64,000 nucleotides of DNA from Gammaproteobacteria bacterium 53_120_T64 (GCA_002162815.1 MAAT01000028.1:148552-212551), one strand, 5' to 3'; positions 52,224 to 62,623 are shown, counted from the stretch's first letter. Notes: generated by a model from the letters alone, not told the origin. Numbers and translations are program-made.

Positions 52224-53486
52224 ATGGCTAAGAGAAATGCTTTTTACGCGCAATCCGGTGGAGTGACGGCCGTCATTAACGCCAGCGCCTGCGGCGTTAT
52301 CGAAACCGCCCGCGCCAACCGCCGTGATATTGGCAAAGTCTACGCCGGGCGCAACGGTATTATTGGCGCGCTGCGCGAAGAATTGATCGACACCAGTAAG
52401 GAAACACCGAGCACCATCGCTGCACTCAAGCATACGCCCTCAGGTGCCTTCGGCTCCTGTCGCCATAAATTGAAAAGTTTCGACGACAATCCGGCCGAAT
52501 ACGAGCGCCTGATTGAAGTTTTTAAGGCCCACAACATCGGCTACTTTTTTTATAACGGCGGCGGCGACTCCGCCGATACCTGCCTAAAAGTGTCACAGCT
52601 GGCCGAAAAAATGGGCTACCCCATTCAGGCCATACATATCCCCAAAACGGTCGACAACGATTTACCCTACACCGACAATTGCCCCGGCTTTGGCTCTGTC
52701 GCTAAATATGTCGCGATTTCAACCAAAGAGGCCAGCCTCGATGTCGCCTCGATGTGTGAAAGCTCCACCAAGGTGTTTATTCTCGAGGTCATGGGCCGCC
52801 ACGCCGGCTGGATAGCCGCTGCCGGTGGTCTCGCCGCCGACCAGGCTGGCGATCCGCCACATATTATCCTGTTTCCTGAAATCGCCTTTAATCGTGAAAA
52901 ATTCCTCAAAAAGGTCGCCCAGACCGTCAAGAAAAATGGCTACTGCGTGATCGTCGCCTCTGAGGGCGCACAGTACAAAGACGGCACCTTAATTGCCGAT
53001 GCGGGTAATACCGATGCCTTCGGCCACAAACAACTGGGTGGCGTAGCACCGACTCTGGCCACCATGATTAAAAGCGAGCTGGGCTTAAAGTATCACTGGG
53101 CACTGGCCGACTACCTGCAGCGCTCCGCTCGGCACATCGCCTCAGCCACCGACGTCGAGCAAGCCTACGCCGTGGGCAAGGCCGCCGTTGAGTACGCCCT
53201 AGAGGGCAAGAGCGCCGTAATGGTGAGCATCGAACGCGGTAAGGGCAAGCGCTACAGCTGGAGTCTCGGCGAGGCACCCTTGGATAAAATCGCCAATGTT
53301 GAAAAGATGATGCCGCGCGCTTTTATCAGTCGCGATGGCTTTGCCATTACCGAGGCCGCGCGCACCTATCTATCACCCTTGATTCAGGGTGAAGACTATC
53401 CGCCCTACAAAAATGGCGTGCCAGTTTATGCCCGCACTAAAAACATTCTGGTGCCGAAAAAGCTCAAAGCCACCTTCAAAATTTAA
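52224..53486 (+). CDS. pfp: Pyrophosphate-dependent 6-phosphofructokinase
   Basis: 420 residues; phosphorylates fructose 6-phosphate, probably with pyrophosphate. GGGDS places Asp115 where ATP enzymes have Gly, and PKTVDND places Lys141 where ATP enzymes have Gly in PGTIDND; this Asp/Lys pair marks PPi dependence. Further family motifs: EVMGRHAGWIAAAGGLA, ILFPEIAF, VIVASEGAQ. AGGA is five bases before the ATG. A PPi-linked reaction is reversible, so it may serve both glycolysis and gluconeogenesis. Confidence 0.92.
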   Translation: MAKRNAFYAQSGGVTAVINASACGVIETARANRRDIGKVYAGRNGIIGALREELIDTSKETPSTIAALKHTPSGAFGSCRHKLKSFDDNPAEYERLIEVFKAHNIGYFFYNGGGDSADTCLKVSQLAEKMGYPIQAIHIPKTVDNDLPYTDNCPGFGSVAKYVAISTKEASLDVASMCESSTKVFILEVMGRHAGWIAAAGGLAADQAGDPPHIILFPEIAFNREKFLKKVAQTVKKNGYCVIVASEGAQYKDGTLIADAGNTDAFGHKQLGGVAPTLATMIKSELGLKYHWALADYLQRSARHIASATDVEQAYAVGKAAVEYALEGKSAVMVSIERGKGKRYSWSLGEAPLDKIANVEKMMPRAFISRDGFAITEAARTYLSPLIQGEDYPPYKNGVPVYARTKNILVPKKLKATFKI

Positions 53487-53642
53487 GGTGCCTGCCGAGA
53501 AAAGCCAAGGCGCTATCTGAAGGCCATCCAACGCTCAAAACACACGGCGTACGGCCATGCCGCTGCGGGTATTCACGAGTGGATCGCCCTCTCTATAAGA
53601 AGCGCCATTTTTCATGCACAACGCTGTAAGCAGGATAATGCC

Positions 53643-54080
53643 TCAAGCTTCCAGCAGAAACGTCACCGGCCCATCATTGCAAAGCGAGACCTGCATATCG
53701 GCGCCAAACACACCGCTGGCAACGGCTGAGTACTGTCCCTCCAACCGGCTGGTGAAATCCTTATAGCAACGCTCGGCGGCATCGGGCGCGGCAGCCTTAG
53801 AAAACCCCGGGCGCAGGCCCTTCTTGGTATCGGCGACCAGGGTAAATTGCGGCACCACCAGCAGCCCGCCCTGAATATCTTTAAGACTGCGGTTCATACG
53901 CCCGTGTGCATCGGCAAAAATTCGGTAGTTCAGTACTTTGTGGATTAACTTTTCACTTTGCTGAAAGCCATCAGCGGCCTCAATACCCAGTAGCAGTAGT
54001 ATGCCCTGCGCTATCCGGCCATGACATTGGCCGTCGATAACGACATCGGCAGAGCTCACTCGCTGAATTAAACCGCGCAC
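53643..54080 (-). CDS. dtd: D-aminoacyl-tRNA deacylase
   Basis: 145 residues; removes D-amino acids and glycine mischarged on tRNA. N-terminus MRGLIQRVSSADVVIDG, central LLVVPQFTLVADTKKGLRPGFS, and the C-terminal NDGPVTFLLEA (GP cis-peptide motif) are diagnostic. GTG start at 54080. It follows pip by 15 bases, so they are probably co-transcribed. Confidence 0.97.
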   Translation of the reverse strand: MRGLIQRVSSADVVIDGQCHGRIAQGILLLLGIEAADGFQQSEKLIHKVLNYRIFADAHGRMNRSLKDIQGGLLVVPQFTLVADTKKGLRPGFSKAAAPDAAERCYKDFTSRLEGQYSAVASGVFGADMQVSLCNDGPVTFLLEA

Positions 54081-54095
54081 GTGTCACCCGCCCGC

Positions 54096-55061
54096 TCAGT
54101 CATCGGCGCGATTCTTGACTATTTTCGCCATCAGGTCCGTGGCCTTAACCAGGGCGTCGACCGTCGGCCGCTCACTCGAGGCATGACCCGCATCGCGAAT
54201 AATTTCAAGACTTAACTCCGGCCACTCGGCTTGTAAGTCGAAGGCCTGCTTCACCGGGCAGACCATGTCGTAGCGCCCGTGTACGGCAATGGCGGGGATA
54301 TCTACCAGCTTATCCATGTTTTGCAAAATAGGCTGATCGGCGATATAGCATTGATTGATGAAGTAGTGGGCTTCAATCCGCGCCATCGCCAACGCCACAT
54401 GAGGGCTGCCCAGCCGCTCGACGACACGCCGGTTCGGATCGAGAGTGGCACAGCGCGCCTCCCAAAGCGACCAGGCCTTGGCAACACGAATGCGTTCCAG
54501 CTCGTTGTCGCCCGTTAAACGACGGTGGTAGGCGCCGAGAAAGTCATCTCGCTCGCCTTCGGGAATGGGTGCGATAAAGTCCTGCCAGTGGTCGGGGAAA
54601 ATGGCACTGGCGCCACGTTGATAAAACCAATGAATATCTTCATCTCGGCATAAAAAGATGCCCCGCAATACCATGCCCAGTACTTTATCGGGGTGGGTTT
54701 GAGCGTAAATTAAGCTCAGAGTCGAGCCCCAAGAACCACCAAATAACTGCCATTGCTGAATCCCCAAAGACTCGCGCAGCAACTCCATGTCTGCCACCAG
54801 GGCCTGGGTGCTATTTTCTTCAAGGCCCGCATGGGGTGTCGACCGGCCACTGCCACGCTGATCAAAGAGCACAATGCGATACACCTCGGGATCAAAAAAA
54901 CAGCGGTCTTGCGGCGTACACCCGGCTCCCGGCCCGCCGTGCACAAAGACAACGGGCAGGCCATCGGGGTTGCCGCACTCCTCCACATAGAGAGAATGGC
55001 CATCACCGACATCGAGCTGCTCTGTTCTGTGTGGCTTGATCGCTGGATACAAGGAACGCAT
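54096..55061 (-). CDS. pip: Proline iminopeptidase
   Basis: 321-residue alpha/beta hydrolase that releases N-terminal proline. Motifs: VFVHGGPGAGC oxyanion region, FDQRGSGRSTPH, nucleophile elbow GGSWGSTLSLIYAQTHP, acid Asp in VHGRYDMVCP, and catalytic His in RDAGHASSERP. The frame extends nine codons upstream to 55088, but GGGAG is eight bases before ATG 55061 and the family begins RSLYPAIKPH. Confidence 0.95.
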   Translation of the reverse strand: MRSLYPAIKPHRTEQLDVGDGHSLYVEECGNPDGLPVVFVHGGPGAGCTPQDRCFFDPEVYRIVLFDQRGSGRSTPHAGLEENSTQALVADMELLRESLGIQQWQLFGGSWGSTLSLIYAQTHPDKVLGMVLRGIFLCRDEDIHWFYQRGASAIFPDHWQDFIAPIPEGERDDFLGAYHRRLTGDNELERIRVAKAWSLWEARCATLDPNRRVVERLGSPHVALAMARIEAHYFINQCYIADQPILQNMDKLVDIPAIAVHGRYDMVCPVKQAFDLQAEWPELSLEIIRDAGHASSERPTVDALVKATDLMAKIVKNRADD

Positions 55062-55613
55062 TTTCCTAACTCCCTTTTCTACAGACACCTGATTAAATAG
55101 TAGACCTTAGAAAAACGGCTGAAATATGTCGCATTAAGACGGGAGCGCCATGGCCATCATGGCGAAAAAGCACTTAAACTGCTCCCTGCAAAAAAAGCGA
55201 CCGTCTCCCCGGCCCAAAAAAGGCTCTAGCACTACGACGGATCGTGCACAGCAGCCTCGGTAAACAGTAACACGACGGGGAGCGAACCACCCCCTACAAC
55301 AACTTATTCGGACTCGACCCGACAAAGTATCAAGTCTTATCCCGCGATCCCACGAGCAAGTAAGCCCTGTATCTTTACCAATTTAGCAAGCCTTCCGCCA
55401 GAACTATCAAATCAAGCTAACCACCTGCTCAAGTAGCGCCTGGCGCTGTCCTAACAAGAAAGGCCATAAAAGGAGTTTGTTGTTTCGGCGCAAGCACTAA
55501 TTACACCACTATGCCGGCAATAGGCAGCCTTAACGATCATCGAACAGATTACCGGCCCCACAGTAAATGCGCGAAGCGAAGACCGGAGCAAGCCCTTGTT
55601 AAAACCAGCCGAT
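55062..55613. other. Non-coding gap between pip and typA
   Basis: About 550 bases without a supported gene. A 63-codon antisense frame (55134-55325) has no family features. The sequence contains a short palindrome (GCCATGGC near 55148) and a strong Shine-Dalgarno-like AAGGAG near 55471 without a usable start. No tRNA fold was found by eye. Confidence 0.55.
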
Positions 55614-55660
55614 AAAAAAACCCCAGCAGCAACCTGGTTATTTCAGGCCGATACTGGGGG
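55614..55660 (-). terminator. Rho-independent terminator of typA
   Basis: On the minus strand CCCCAG and CTGGGG close a hairpin with an inner CCTG/CAGG stem, followed by seven T residues. Thirty-nine bases after the typA stop. Confidence 0.88.
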
Positions 55661-55698
55661 CTTCGAGTGTTTTCTAAATAGAACCTAGCGACGTAGTG

Positions 55699-57513
55699 TT
55701 ATCGGCCGGCCCTTTTGCGCTCGTTTTCGGTCAGTAGTTTTTTGCGAATACGAATATGCTGGGGCGTAACCTCAACCAACTCATCGTCTTCAATAAACTC
55801 CAGCGCCTGCTCAAGAGTATAAATAATCGGCGGCACCAGTGTTAACGCTTCGTCAGTACCCGAGGCCCGCACGTTGGTCAGCTGCTTGCCCTTGGTCGGG
55901 TTCACAGCGAGATCATTATTGCGTGAATGAATACCAATAATCTGGCCTTCGTAAACATCCTGGGCGTGACTGAGGAACATACGGCCGCGCTCCTGCAAGT
56001 TAAACAGGGAGTAACCGAGGGTCTTGCCCTTCACCATCGACACCAGTACACCGTTTTGGCGGGACTGTACTTCGCCCTGCTTCACTTCACCGTAGTGATC
56101 GAAGACGCTGGTCATAATACCGGAGCCAGAGGTCATGGTCAGGAAGCTGCCACGGAAACCAATCAAGCCACGAGACGGAATCAGGAATTCGAGCTTCACG
56201 CGACCCTTGCCATCCGGCTCCATATTAGTTAGCTCACCCTTGCGTAGGCCCAGCTCTTCCATCACCGAACCCTGGTGCTGATCTTCAATATCAATCACCA
56301 CCTGCTCGTAGGGCTCCTGAGTCACGCCATCGATTTCGCGCTGAATCACTTCCGGGCGCGATACGCCCATCTCGAAACCCTCGCGGCGCATGGTTTCAAT
56401 CAATACCGACAGGTGTAGCTCACCACGACCGGAGACGCGGAATTTATCGGGGCTGCCGCCATCTTCAACACGCAGCGCGACATTGTGAATCAGCTCTTGC
56501 TGCAGGCGGTCTTTAATATTGCGTGAGGTCACATACTTGCCGTCGAGACCGGCAAAGGGTGAATTGTTGACTAAAAACACCATACTCACCGTCGGTTCAT
56601 CGACCGAGAGGGGCGGACGCGCCTCCACACATTCGGGGTCACACAGGGTGTCGGAAATACCCAGGCCCTCGATACCATTAATGGTGACGATGTCGCCCGC
56701 TTGCGCCAAATCGGTATCGATACGATCAAGACCCAAATAACCTTTGACGTTGAGTACCTTACCCTTGCTCTCCTCGCCAAGGTTATTGACGACCACAACT
56801 TGCTGACCGGGACTCAAGGTGCCTCGCGAAATACGACCAATACCAATAACACCAATATAGCTATCGTAATCGAGGGCCGAAACCTGCATTTGGAAAGGCC
56901 CTTCGCGATTTGCATCGGGGACGGGAACCTTATCGACGATCATCTCAAACAGTGGCTGCATATCTTCTGCCAGATCGTTGTGATCAAGCCCTGCAACACC
57001 GTTTAAGGCAGAGGCGTAAATAACGGGGAAGTCGAGCTGCTCATCGGTCGCACCGAGGCGGTCAAATAATTCAAAGACCTGGTCCATCACCCAGTCGGGA
57101 CGTGCGCCGGGGCGGTCAACTTTGTTGATGACAACAATCGGATTCAAGCCCTGCTCGAAAGCCTTGGAGGTTACAAAGCGCGTCTGTGGCATGGGGCCGT
57201 CGACCGCATCAACCAGCAACAGCACCGAGTCGACCATCGACAGTACGCGCTCAACCTCGCCACCGAAGTCGGCGTGGCCCGGGGTGTCGACGATATTGAT
57301 GTGATAATCCTTCCATTCAACGGCGGTGTTCTTCGCCAGAATGGTAATGCCCCGCTCCCGTTCCTGATCATTCGAATCCATGATGCGCTCAGCGCCCTGA
57401 TCTTTGCGATCAAGAGTGCCGGACTGCTGCAGGAGTTTATCAACCAGGGTCGTTTTACCGTGGTCAACGTGAGCTATGATCGCAATATTGCGCAGTTTTT
57501 CGACATCAGACAT
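55699..57513 (-). CDS. typA: Translational GTPase TypA/BipA
   Basis: 604 residues; ribosome-associated GTPase involved in large-subunit assembly and stress growth. G motifs: [15 protein letters not shown] (G1), RGITI (G2), [14 protein letters not shown] (G3), NKVD (G4), ASALNG (G5). The later [25 protein letters not shown] domain III and the C-terminal [17 protein letters not shown] are typical. A good promoter lies just upstream and a terminator downstream, so it is monocistronic. Confidence 0.98.
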   Translation of the reverse strand: MSDVEKLRNIAIIAHVDHGKTTLVDKLLQQSGTLDRKDQGAERIMDSNDQERERGITILAKNTAVEWKDYHINIVDTPGHADFGGEVERVLSMVDSVLLLVDAVDGPMPQTRFVTSKAFEQGLNPIVVINKVDRPGARPDWVMDQVFELFDRLGATDEQLDFPVIYASALNGVAGLDHNDLAEDMQPLFEMIVDKVPVPDANREGPFQMQVSALDYDSYIGVIGIGRISRGTLSPGQQVVVVNNLGEESKGKVLNVKGYLGLDRIDTDLAQAGDIVTINGIEGLGISDTLCDPECVEARPPLSVDEPTVSMVFLVNNSPFAGLDGKYVTSRNIKDRLQQELIHNVALRVEDGGSPDKFRVSGRGELHLSVLIETMRREGFEMGVSRPEVIQREIDGVTQEPYEQVVIDIEDQHQGSVMEELGLRKGELTNMEPDGKGRVKLEFLIPSRGLIGFRGSFLTMTSGSGIMTSVFDHYGEVKQGEVQSRQNGVLVSMVKGKTLGYSLFNLQERGRMFLSHAQDVYEGQIIGIHSRNNDLAVNPTKGKQLTNVRASGTDEALTLVPPIIYTLEQALEFIEDDELVEVTPQHIRIRKKLLTENERKRAGR

Positions 57514-57545
57514 GGGATAGGTGTTCGCGGGAAAAAGTGGGGCGC

Positions 57546-57574
57546 ATTATAGTGAAAAGTGCGAGCGAAGTCAC
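57546..57574 (-). promoter_or_regulatory. Sigma-70 promoter of typA
   Basis: GTGACT (57574-57569) and perfect TATAAT (57551-57546) are 17 bases apart on the minus strand. Transcription would begin near 57539, about 26 bases before the ATG. Confidence 0.65.
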
Positions 57575-57626
57575 CGCACTGAGCACAAATAAAAACCCCA
57601 TCAATATTTACACGAAGGGCTCGCAG

Positions 57627-59084
57627 CTACACCCCGGGGCGATACACCGCCAAATTACCACAGCCTTGCTCTTTCAACAGCTCGGCGTGCAACTGGCTCA
57701 TCACGCCCTTGTCGCAATACAGTAAGTATTGCCGGCTCGGGTCGAGCATCTTAAAGCTGTTCTGCAGGGCATAAAAGGGCGCCAATTGGATTTCGCTAGT
57801 ACCGGCATCGAGAGGCTTGCGCTCAACCTCGTCGGGGTGGCGAATATCGAGAATGATCGCGTCCGGCTGGGGTGCGGAAAAAACCTCGACGCTGGGCAGA
57901 TCAACCCAATCATCCATCATCTGGTCGATATTTTCCTCGCGGCGCGAGGCAATAGCCGCATCGAGCACGGCAAAATCAAATTTAGACTCCTCGTGCTCAA
58001 CCCGCTCCAGCTTGGCCTTCGTGGTCGGCTTGACCGATATCACCCCACAGTACTCCGGCATATTGGCGGCAAATTCTTCGGTGCCAATTTGACGAGCCAT
58101 ATCGATAATGGTGTTTTTGTCCATTGTCACCAAGGGCCGCAGGGTCAGCATATCGGTAACACTGTCGATCACGGATAAGTTTGTCAGGGTTTGGCTCGAC
58201 ACCTGAGCCACCGCTTCGCCGGTCACCAGGGCCTCAACCTTCCAGTTTTTTGCCACCTCGGTAGCCGCCCGTAGCATCATGCGCTTCAGCACCACGCCCA
58301 TGTGCGAGTTATCGACCTTAGTGAGAATTTCGGCCAGCACACCCTCGAAGGGCACGGTAATAAATTTCACCCGGTGGGAGGCGCCGTATTTATCCCACAA
58401 ATACCAGGCAACCTCTTTAACGCCCAGCTCGTGGGCGCGGCCGCCAAGATTAAAAAAACAATAATGGGTGCGCAAACCCCGCTTAATAGTCATATAACTG
58501 GCCACAGTGGAGTCAAAACCACCGGAGATTAATGACAGCACGGCGTCCTGGGTACCAAGGGGAAAGCCACCTAAGCCCTGAGCCGTGGTTTCCAGCACCG
58601 AGAGCACTTGGCCGCGAATTTCGAGGCGTATCTCCACATCGGCACCTTTCAGCTGTACTTTTCTGGCCTCGGAGCGCTGAAACAGGCGCCCACCCACTTC
58701 GCGCTCGAATTCTGTCGAGCTAAAGTCATGTTTGCCGGTGCGCTTCACCCGCAGGCAAAAACTGTTGCCGCTCAGGCTTGCGCCGTATAAAGGCCACAGT
58801 AATTCGGCCATTTCGTCAAAGTCACCCAGCGGGTGAGTACTGACATGGGAGTAATTGGCCACCCCCGGTGTATTGCCCAGTAAGCGGGCGATAAAAGCAT
58901 GGCGCTCGACATCGGCGCCCTCGGCCACCAGTTCAATCTTGTCCCACTGGCTCAATACTTTTACATCGGGGTACTGCCCCTTGACCAAACGACGTAGGTT
59001 CTCGCGCAACTGCTTGATAAAGCGCTTGCGAACGGGGGGGCTTTTAATAATGATTTCGGGAAACAACTTAACGACAAAATGCAT
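57627..59084 (-). CDS. thiI: tRNA 4-thiouridine synthase ThiI with rhodanese domain
   Basis: 485 residues: NFLD/THUMP N-terminal domain (VVKLFPEIIIKSPPVRKRFI), PP-loop ATPase motif SGGFDSTVASY near 190, Cys in MPEYCGVISVKPT (equivalent to E. coli Cys344), and a C-terminal rhodanese domain with active Cys in LLYCDKGVMS (equivalent to Cys456). It makes s4U8 in tRNA; the rhodanese domain also feeds sulfur to thiazole synthesis. No thi genes are adjacent. Confidence 0.97.
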   Translation of the reverse strand: MHFVVKLFPEIIIKSPPVRKRFIKQLRENLRRLVKGQYPDVKVLSQWDKIELVAEGADVERHAFIARLLGNTPGVANYSHVSTHPLGDFDEMAELLWPLYGASLSGNSFCLRVKRTGKHDFSSTEFEREVGGRLFQRSEARKVQLKGADVEIRLEIRGQVLSVLETTAQGLGGFPLGTQDAVLSLISGGFDSTVASYMTIKRGLRTHYCFFNLGGRAHELGVKEVAWYLWDKYGASHRVKFITVPFEGVLAEILTKVDNSHMGVVLKRMMLRAATEVAKNWKVEALVTGEAVAQVSSQTLTNLSVIDSVTDMLTLRPLVTMDKNTIIDMARQIGTEEFAANMPEYCGVISVKPTTKAKLERVEHEESKFDFAVLDAAIASRREENIDQMMDDWVDLPSVEVFSAPQPDAIILDIRHPDEVERKPLDAGTSEIQLAPFYALQNSFKMLDPSRQYLLYCDKGVMSQLHAELLKEQGCGNLAVYRPGV

Positions 59085-59339
59085 GGCGAATCTCAGCAGA
59101 CTAGTAACTCAAAACGTCACACATTATAAACAACTCCTCGCACGCCAGGAACTCGACAGGGCTATCCGCCTCACTGAGAACAGAAATGACTGCCTAAACA
59201 ATAAACAGCGGGTTCTACCTATTACTTGGATAGCCGCATTCTCTTTTGGTATCACCAGCCGATCCCGCGCGATAGTTCAGCATCCACCATCGCCAAGACG
59301 ACAAGTTATAGAGCCCAAACATGTTGCCAGCGATCGCAA

Positions 59340-62300
59340 TTAAAAGGTCGCGTCAATGTCACCCAGGCGCTTATCCGTCAAGTCACCGGCCAGAGCACCA
59401 CCGTTAAGCCCATCCTCCTGCTTGCCTACTTTCGCGGAAACCTCCTTGCTCAAAGCCGCTTTAGCTTCAGTCTCCACGCTGCTCGCAGCCGGTTTTTTTG
59501 AGGACGCGCTCTTGCCAGAGCTCACTTCGCGAGTAACAGTTCCGGTAAGGCAATGGTTCAACCGTGCTAACGACGCTGGAGTAAGGGCTTCATACTTACT
59601 TGTTTGTTCGTTAAAACAAAACGCTGGCCCTCTCGCCGCAGCACCTGGCTCAACACCCGCTTCAGCCAAAACTTGCTTTTGCACCTGGTAGCTAGGCGTC
59701 ATTGGCAGGGAATTTAAAACCCTAACAACCAGCGGGCAACTCTTGGCGTCCAGCTGCCCTCTGACAGCCATTAAGCTTGAGGCCGTCAGCTTGGCTTCGG
59801 CTTTCAAAACGACAGCCACAACAGGTATCTGGAAGTCACAGCCGCCAAGGGTGACACCATAAGCAGCGGCAATACTGACATCATTCAATGTATTCACCGC
59901 TGTTTCGATAGGCGAAGTTGGTATTGCCTCATCTTTAATCAGAATCAAATTGCTAGCTCGGTCAATAAAGTGATAATCGCCATCGCCATCAAGCGTAAAT
60001 AAGTCACCGGAAACCTGCCAGCAATCGCCTTTTTCAAACACATTGAAGACGTGGGTATTATCCTTGTAATAGCTCCCACCGGCATTGGACTGAACCAAAA
60101 GCATGCCCACTACGCCAGACGGCGTCGGACACAGATAACCCTCTGCATCGTAGAACGGCAGGTTTTTCTGATGATCCCAGTGCACTAGGGCGACATTGCT
60201 ACTGCCAGGCAATTTTTGAAAAACAGCGCCCGTTTTTTTCATGGTAAGGTTCGCCAAATAAGCATTGTGGCGAGAAGACAAATAATACTCCATGATCATA
60301 ACGTTCTCTAAACGCGACTCCACCCGTTGACCTAAATCCTCAGGCATCCCCTTGCCCGCAAATAAGCGTATCTTGTGTCCTCGCTCCAATGCATGAACCG
60401 GGGCATCCACCAACTCACGCAACATCCCGCCCGAATAACAGACAATATTGGCACCATAAGCACGAACTTCATGCCAAAAAGTATCTGTATCGAACTGTTT
60501 AGCCAAGCCAACCCGGGCGCCGGCAACAAGCGAAGCACTGACCGCGACTAACATTCCATTGAGATCCTGAAGCGGCGTCCAGCAGTAAACCGTATCGCCT
60601 TTGACCATTCTCGTCGCATATGCAGTGCCCAGAGCGTACAGCGCCCATTGCCGGTGGGTGATTTTATCGCAATGGGTTTCAGAGCCGAGGCAACTGAATG
60701 AAATAAATGCCACCTCATCGGCGCTGCCTGGCGAGGGCTGATACCAATCTGGCAAACCGACGCGCGAGGGATCAATTATCTCCATGTCTATGGCGCGCTC
60801 TGGTAACTCTCGATGCGAGCCCCCAGCACCGCCCAGAACATAAGTCTGGCCATCAAATGTTTCGACCCCTGCCTCAGCGTTTTCAGGGTCTGCAATAAGG
60901 TGCTGAACTTCAGCAAGCTTTAATTCAGTGGCGAGCTGAGACCTATCGCACAATTGCACCGCGACAGCCCCCAATCGATTAACAGCCAAGTTGGTCGCTA
61001 GCGCCGTGGGCCGCGCATGCATAAAGACACCAACGTGGTCGCCACGGCGCACCCCAATTGAAACCAGGCCGCGCACGATATTATCGACCCGTTTATTGGC
61101 CTCTGCGTAGGTATAAGCCCTTTCGTCGTAAAGAAAATAAGTATCATTAGGTGATTTTTCGGACTGCTCCTCCAGTGACAAAGCAAAACCAACCTTGCTG
61201 TCGGAATCTAGCTTTTGCAGCCGCTTGAGATTCGCCAAGCGTGAACTGAAGTCATCGCTCATCGTAGACAAAGATGATTTAGTACTACCAAACAAATCGC
61301 CCACAGTACCAATAAAGCCTTTGCTCATATCGATCACGGCCTTGCTTACGTCCAGCGCTAAATTATCATCCAGCAAGCTATTTTTATTCTCTTCGCTGCC
61401 GACCGTATCGAGCACATCAATGGAAGACGGCCGCTGGGCCTTGTCATCGAGCCAGCTCAGCCAACTAGAAACAGTGGACCAGGTATTTTTCATCGCACTG
61501 CCACCCACTAAAACGCCCAGATGACCGGCGTTAGGCAACCATAATTGGTACAGGTCTGCATTAGGCGCGGCTTCGACTATGCCACGAACCGAGCGCGGCC
61601 GAGCTATGGTGTCACCGCCGCCGATAACGGCCAACATCGGACAGCTGATGTCGCTCAATGAAACCGTACGGCCTTCAATCACACAGCCGCCAGTAACCAT
61701 GCGGTTTCCCATCAGCATTTGACGCATGAATTCGACCATGGCGGGGCCAGGCCAGGCGACAAAGCCATCGGACATAAACGACCTTTGATCTTCCCCCTTT
61801 AATATCGCGCTCCTATTGTCGATCATTTTTAATAAAGAGAGCCACGACTGCAATTGCTTGACGGGCGCCAGCATCCTGAACAAATTTCTGCTGGCCCAGC
61901 CAGGGATAGCAGAAGGTAGAATACCTTTAGGAATCGCGCCGCCAATGGCTTCAAGAACTTTGAGCGTTGCCTCATCAGACACCCCCGGGAGAAAATTCTC
62001 ATAGAGATTAACCGGGGCCGCAAAAGACACCACGGAGCCGACATTCTCCGACTTTCGGTAGGCTGCTGCGAGGTAGCAAAAAATACCACCCTGACAATAC
62101 CCACCCAAATGCACGGGCTTACCCACTTGAGCATAGACAAAGTCAATCGCATCATTCACGGCAACCACATGGTCGCTCATATCTCGATGCAGCCCACCCT
62201 CTTGATCGGCCGGCTCGCCAAAATCAACCAGCCATACGGAAAAACCTTGTTCGGTCAAATAATCGACGGCACTGATTTTTTTTGAGACATCAAAAACATC

Positions 62301-62540
62301 GGCGCTCATCATTAACGGCGGCACTAGAATAATGGGAACACTGGCTTTACGAGACTGATTGACGTCATAGCAACGCAGTCGATAAGTAGCATTCTCATGG
62401 AGAACCGAATAGAGAGTGCCTCTACGTGGCTCCAATCGCCCAAATCGCGCCAACAATGATGCGTTTTTAAAGGCCGCTGCCAAGCGAGATGAACTACCCA
62501 AAATTTCGAGATCAGAATCCTGCTTCCCTGCTTTACTCAT
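59340..62540 (-). CDS. PhaC-like alpha/beta hydrolase fused to a degenerate AMP-binding domain
   Basis: 1066 residues. The N-terminal half (about 30-400) resembles PHA synthase: PIILVPPLMMSADVF, lipase-like box GGYCQGG with Cys149 in place of Ser, Asp in VIGGGDTIARP and His in NAGHLGVLVG, so acyl transfer through Cys is plausible. The second half (about 455-990) is an acyl-CoA synthetase fold (VSGDLFTLDGDGDYHF, FIDRASNLILI), but the nucleotide P-loop reads SCLGSETHCDK near 617 and the usual C-terminal Lys is Gln in TPSYQVQK near 948. A 70-residue low-complexity tail follows. Mycobacterial Rv1683 has a comparable fusion. ATG 62540 has AAGGA eight bases upstream. Confidence 0.88.
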   Translation of the reverse strand: MSKAGKQDSDLEILGSSSRLAAAFKNASLLARFGRLEPRRGTLYSVLHENATYRLRCYDVNQSRKASVPIILVPPLMMSADVFDVSKKISAVDYLTEQGFSVWLVDFGEPADQEGGLHRDMSDHVVAVNDAIDFVYAQVGKPVHLGGYCQGGIFCYLAAAYRKSENVGSVVSFAAPVNLYENFLPGVSDEATLKVLEAIGGAIPKGILPSAIPGWASRNLFRMLAPVKQLQSWLSLLKMIDNRSAILKGEDQRSFMSDGFVAWPGPAMVEFMRQMLMGNRMVTGGCVIEGRTVSLSDISCPMLAVIGGGDTIARPRSVRGIVEAAPNADLYQLWLPNAGHLGVLVGGSAMKNTWSTVSSWLSWLDDKAQRPSSIDVLDTVGSEENKNSLLDDNLALDVSKAVIDMSKGFIGTVGDLFGSTKSSLSTMSDDFSSRLANLKRLQKLDSDSKVGFALSLEEQSEKSPNDTYFLYDERAYTYAEANKRVDNIVRGLVSIGVRRGDHVGVFMHARPTALATNLAVNRLGAVAVQLCDRSQLATELKLAEVQHLIADPENAEAGVETFDGQTYVLGGAGGSHRELPERAIDMEIIDPSRVGLPDWYQPSPGSADEVAFISFSCLGSETHCDKITHRQWALYALGTAYATRMVKGDTVYCWTPLQDLNGMLVAVSASLVAGARVGLAKQFDTDTFWHEVRAYGANIVCYSGGMLRELVDAPVHALERGHKIRLFAGKGMPEDLGQRVESRLENVMIMEYYLSSRHNAYLANLTMKKTGAVFQKLPGSSNVALVHWDHQKNLPFYDAEGYLCPTPSGVVGMLLVQSNAGGSYYKDNTHVFNVFEKGDCWQVSGDLFTLDGDGDYHFIDRASNLILIKDEAIPTSPIETAVNTLNDVSIAAAYGVTLGGCDFQIPVVAVVLKAEAKLTASSLMAVRGQLDAKSCPLVVRVLNSLPMTPSYQVQKQVLAEAGVEPGAAARGPAFCFNEQTSKYEALTPASLARLNHCLTGTVTREVSSGKSASSKKPAASSVETEAKAALSKEVSAKVGKQEDGLNGGALAGDLTDKRLGDIDATF

Positions 62541-62594
62541 CCTTAACATCCTTTTTTTCGAAAACCGAAATTAATCAATAAAACCCGAACCAGA

Positions 62595-62623
62595 GTTATA
62601 CATAGACCAAGGTAATGCATCAA
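62595..62623 (-). promoter_or_regulatory. Candidate sigma-70 promoter of the PhaC-fusion gene
   Basis: TTGATG (62623-62618) and TATAAC (62600-62595) are 17 bases apart on the minus strand, about 48 bases before the ATG. Confidence 0.5.

Noticed and set aside
55134..55325. 63-codon frame in the pip-typA gap
   Set aside because: No ribosome site, Arg/Cys-rich composition and no recognisable motif; kept as non-coding.
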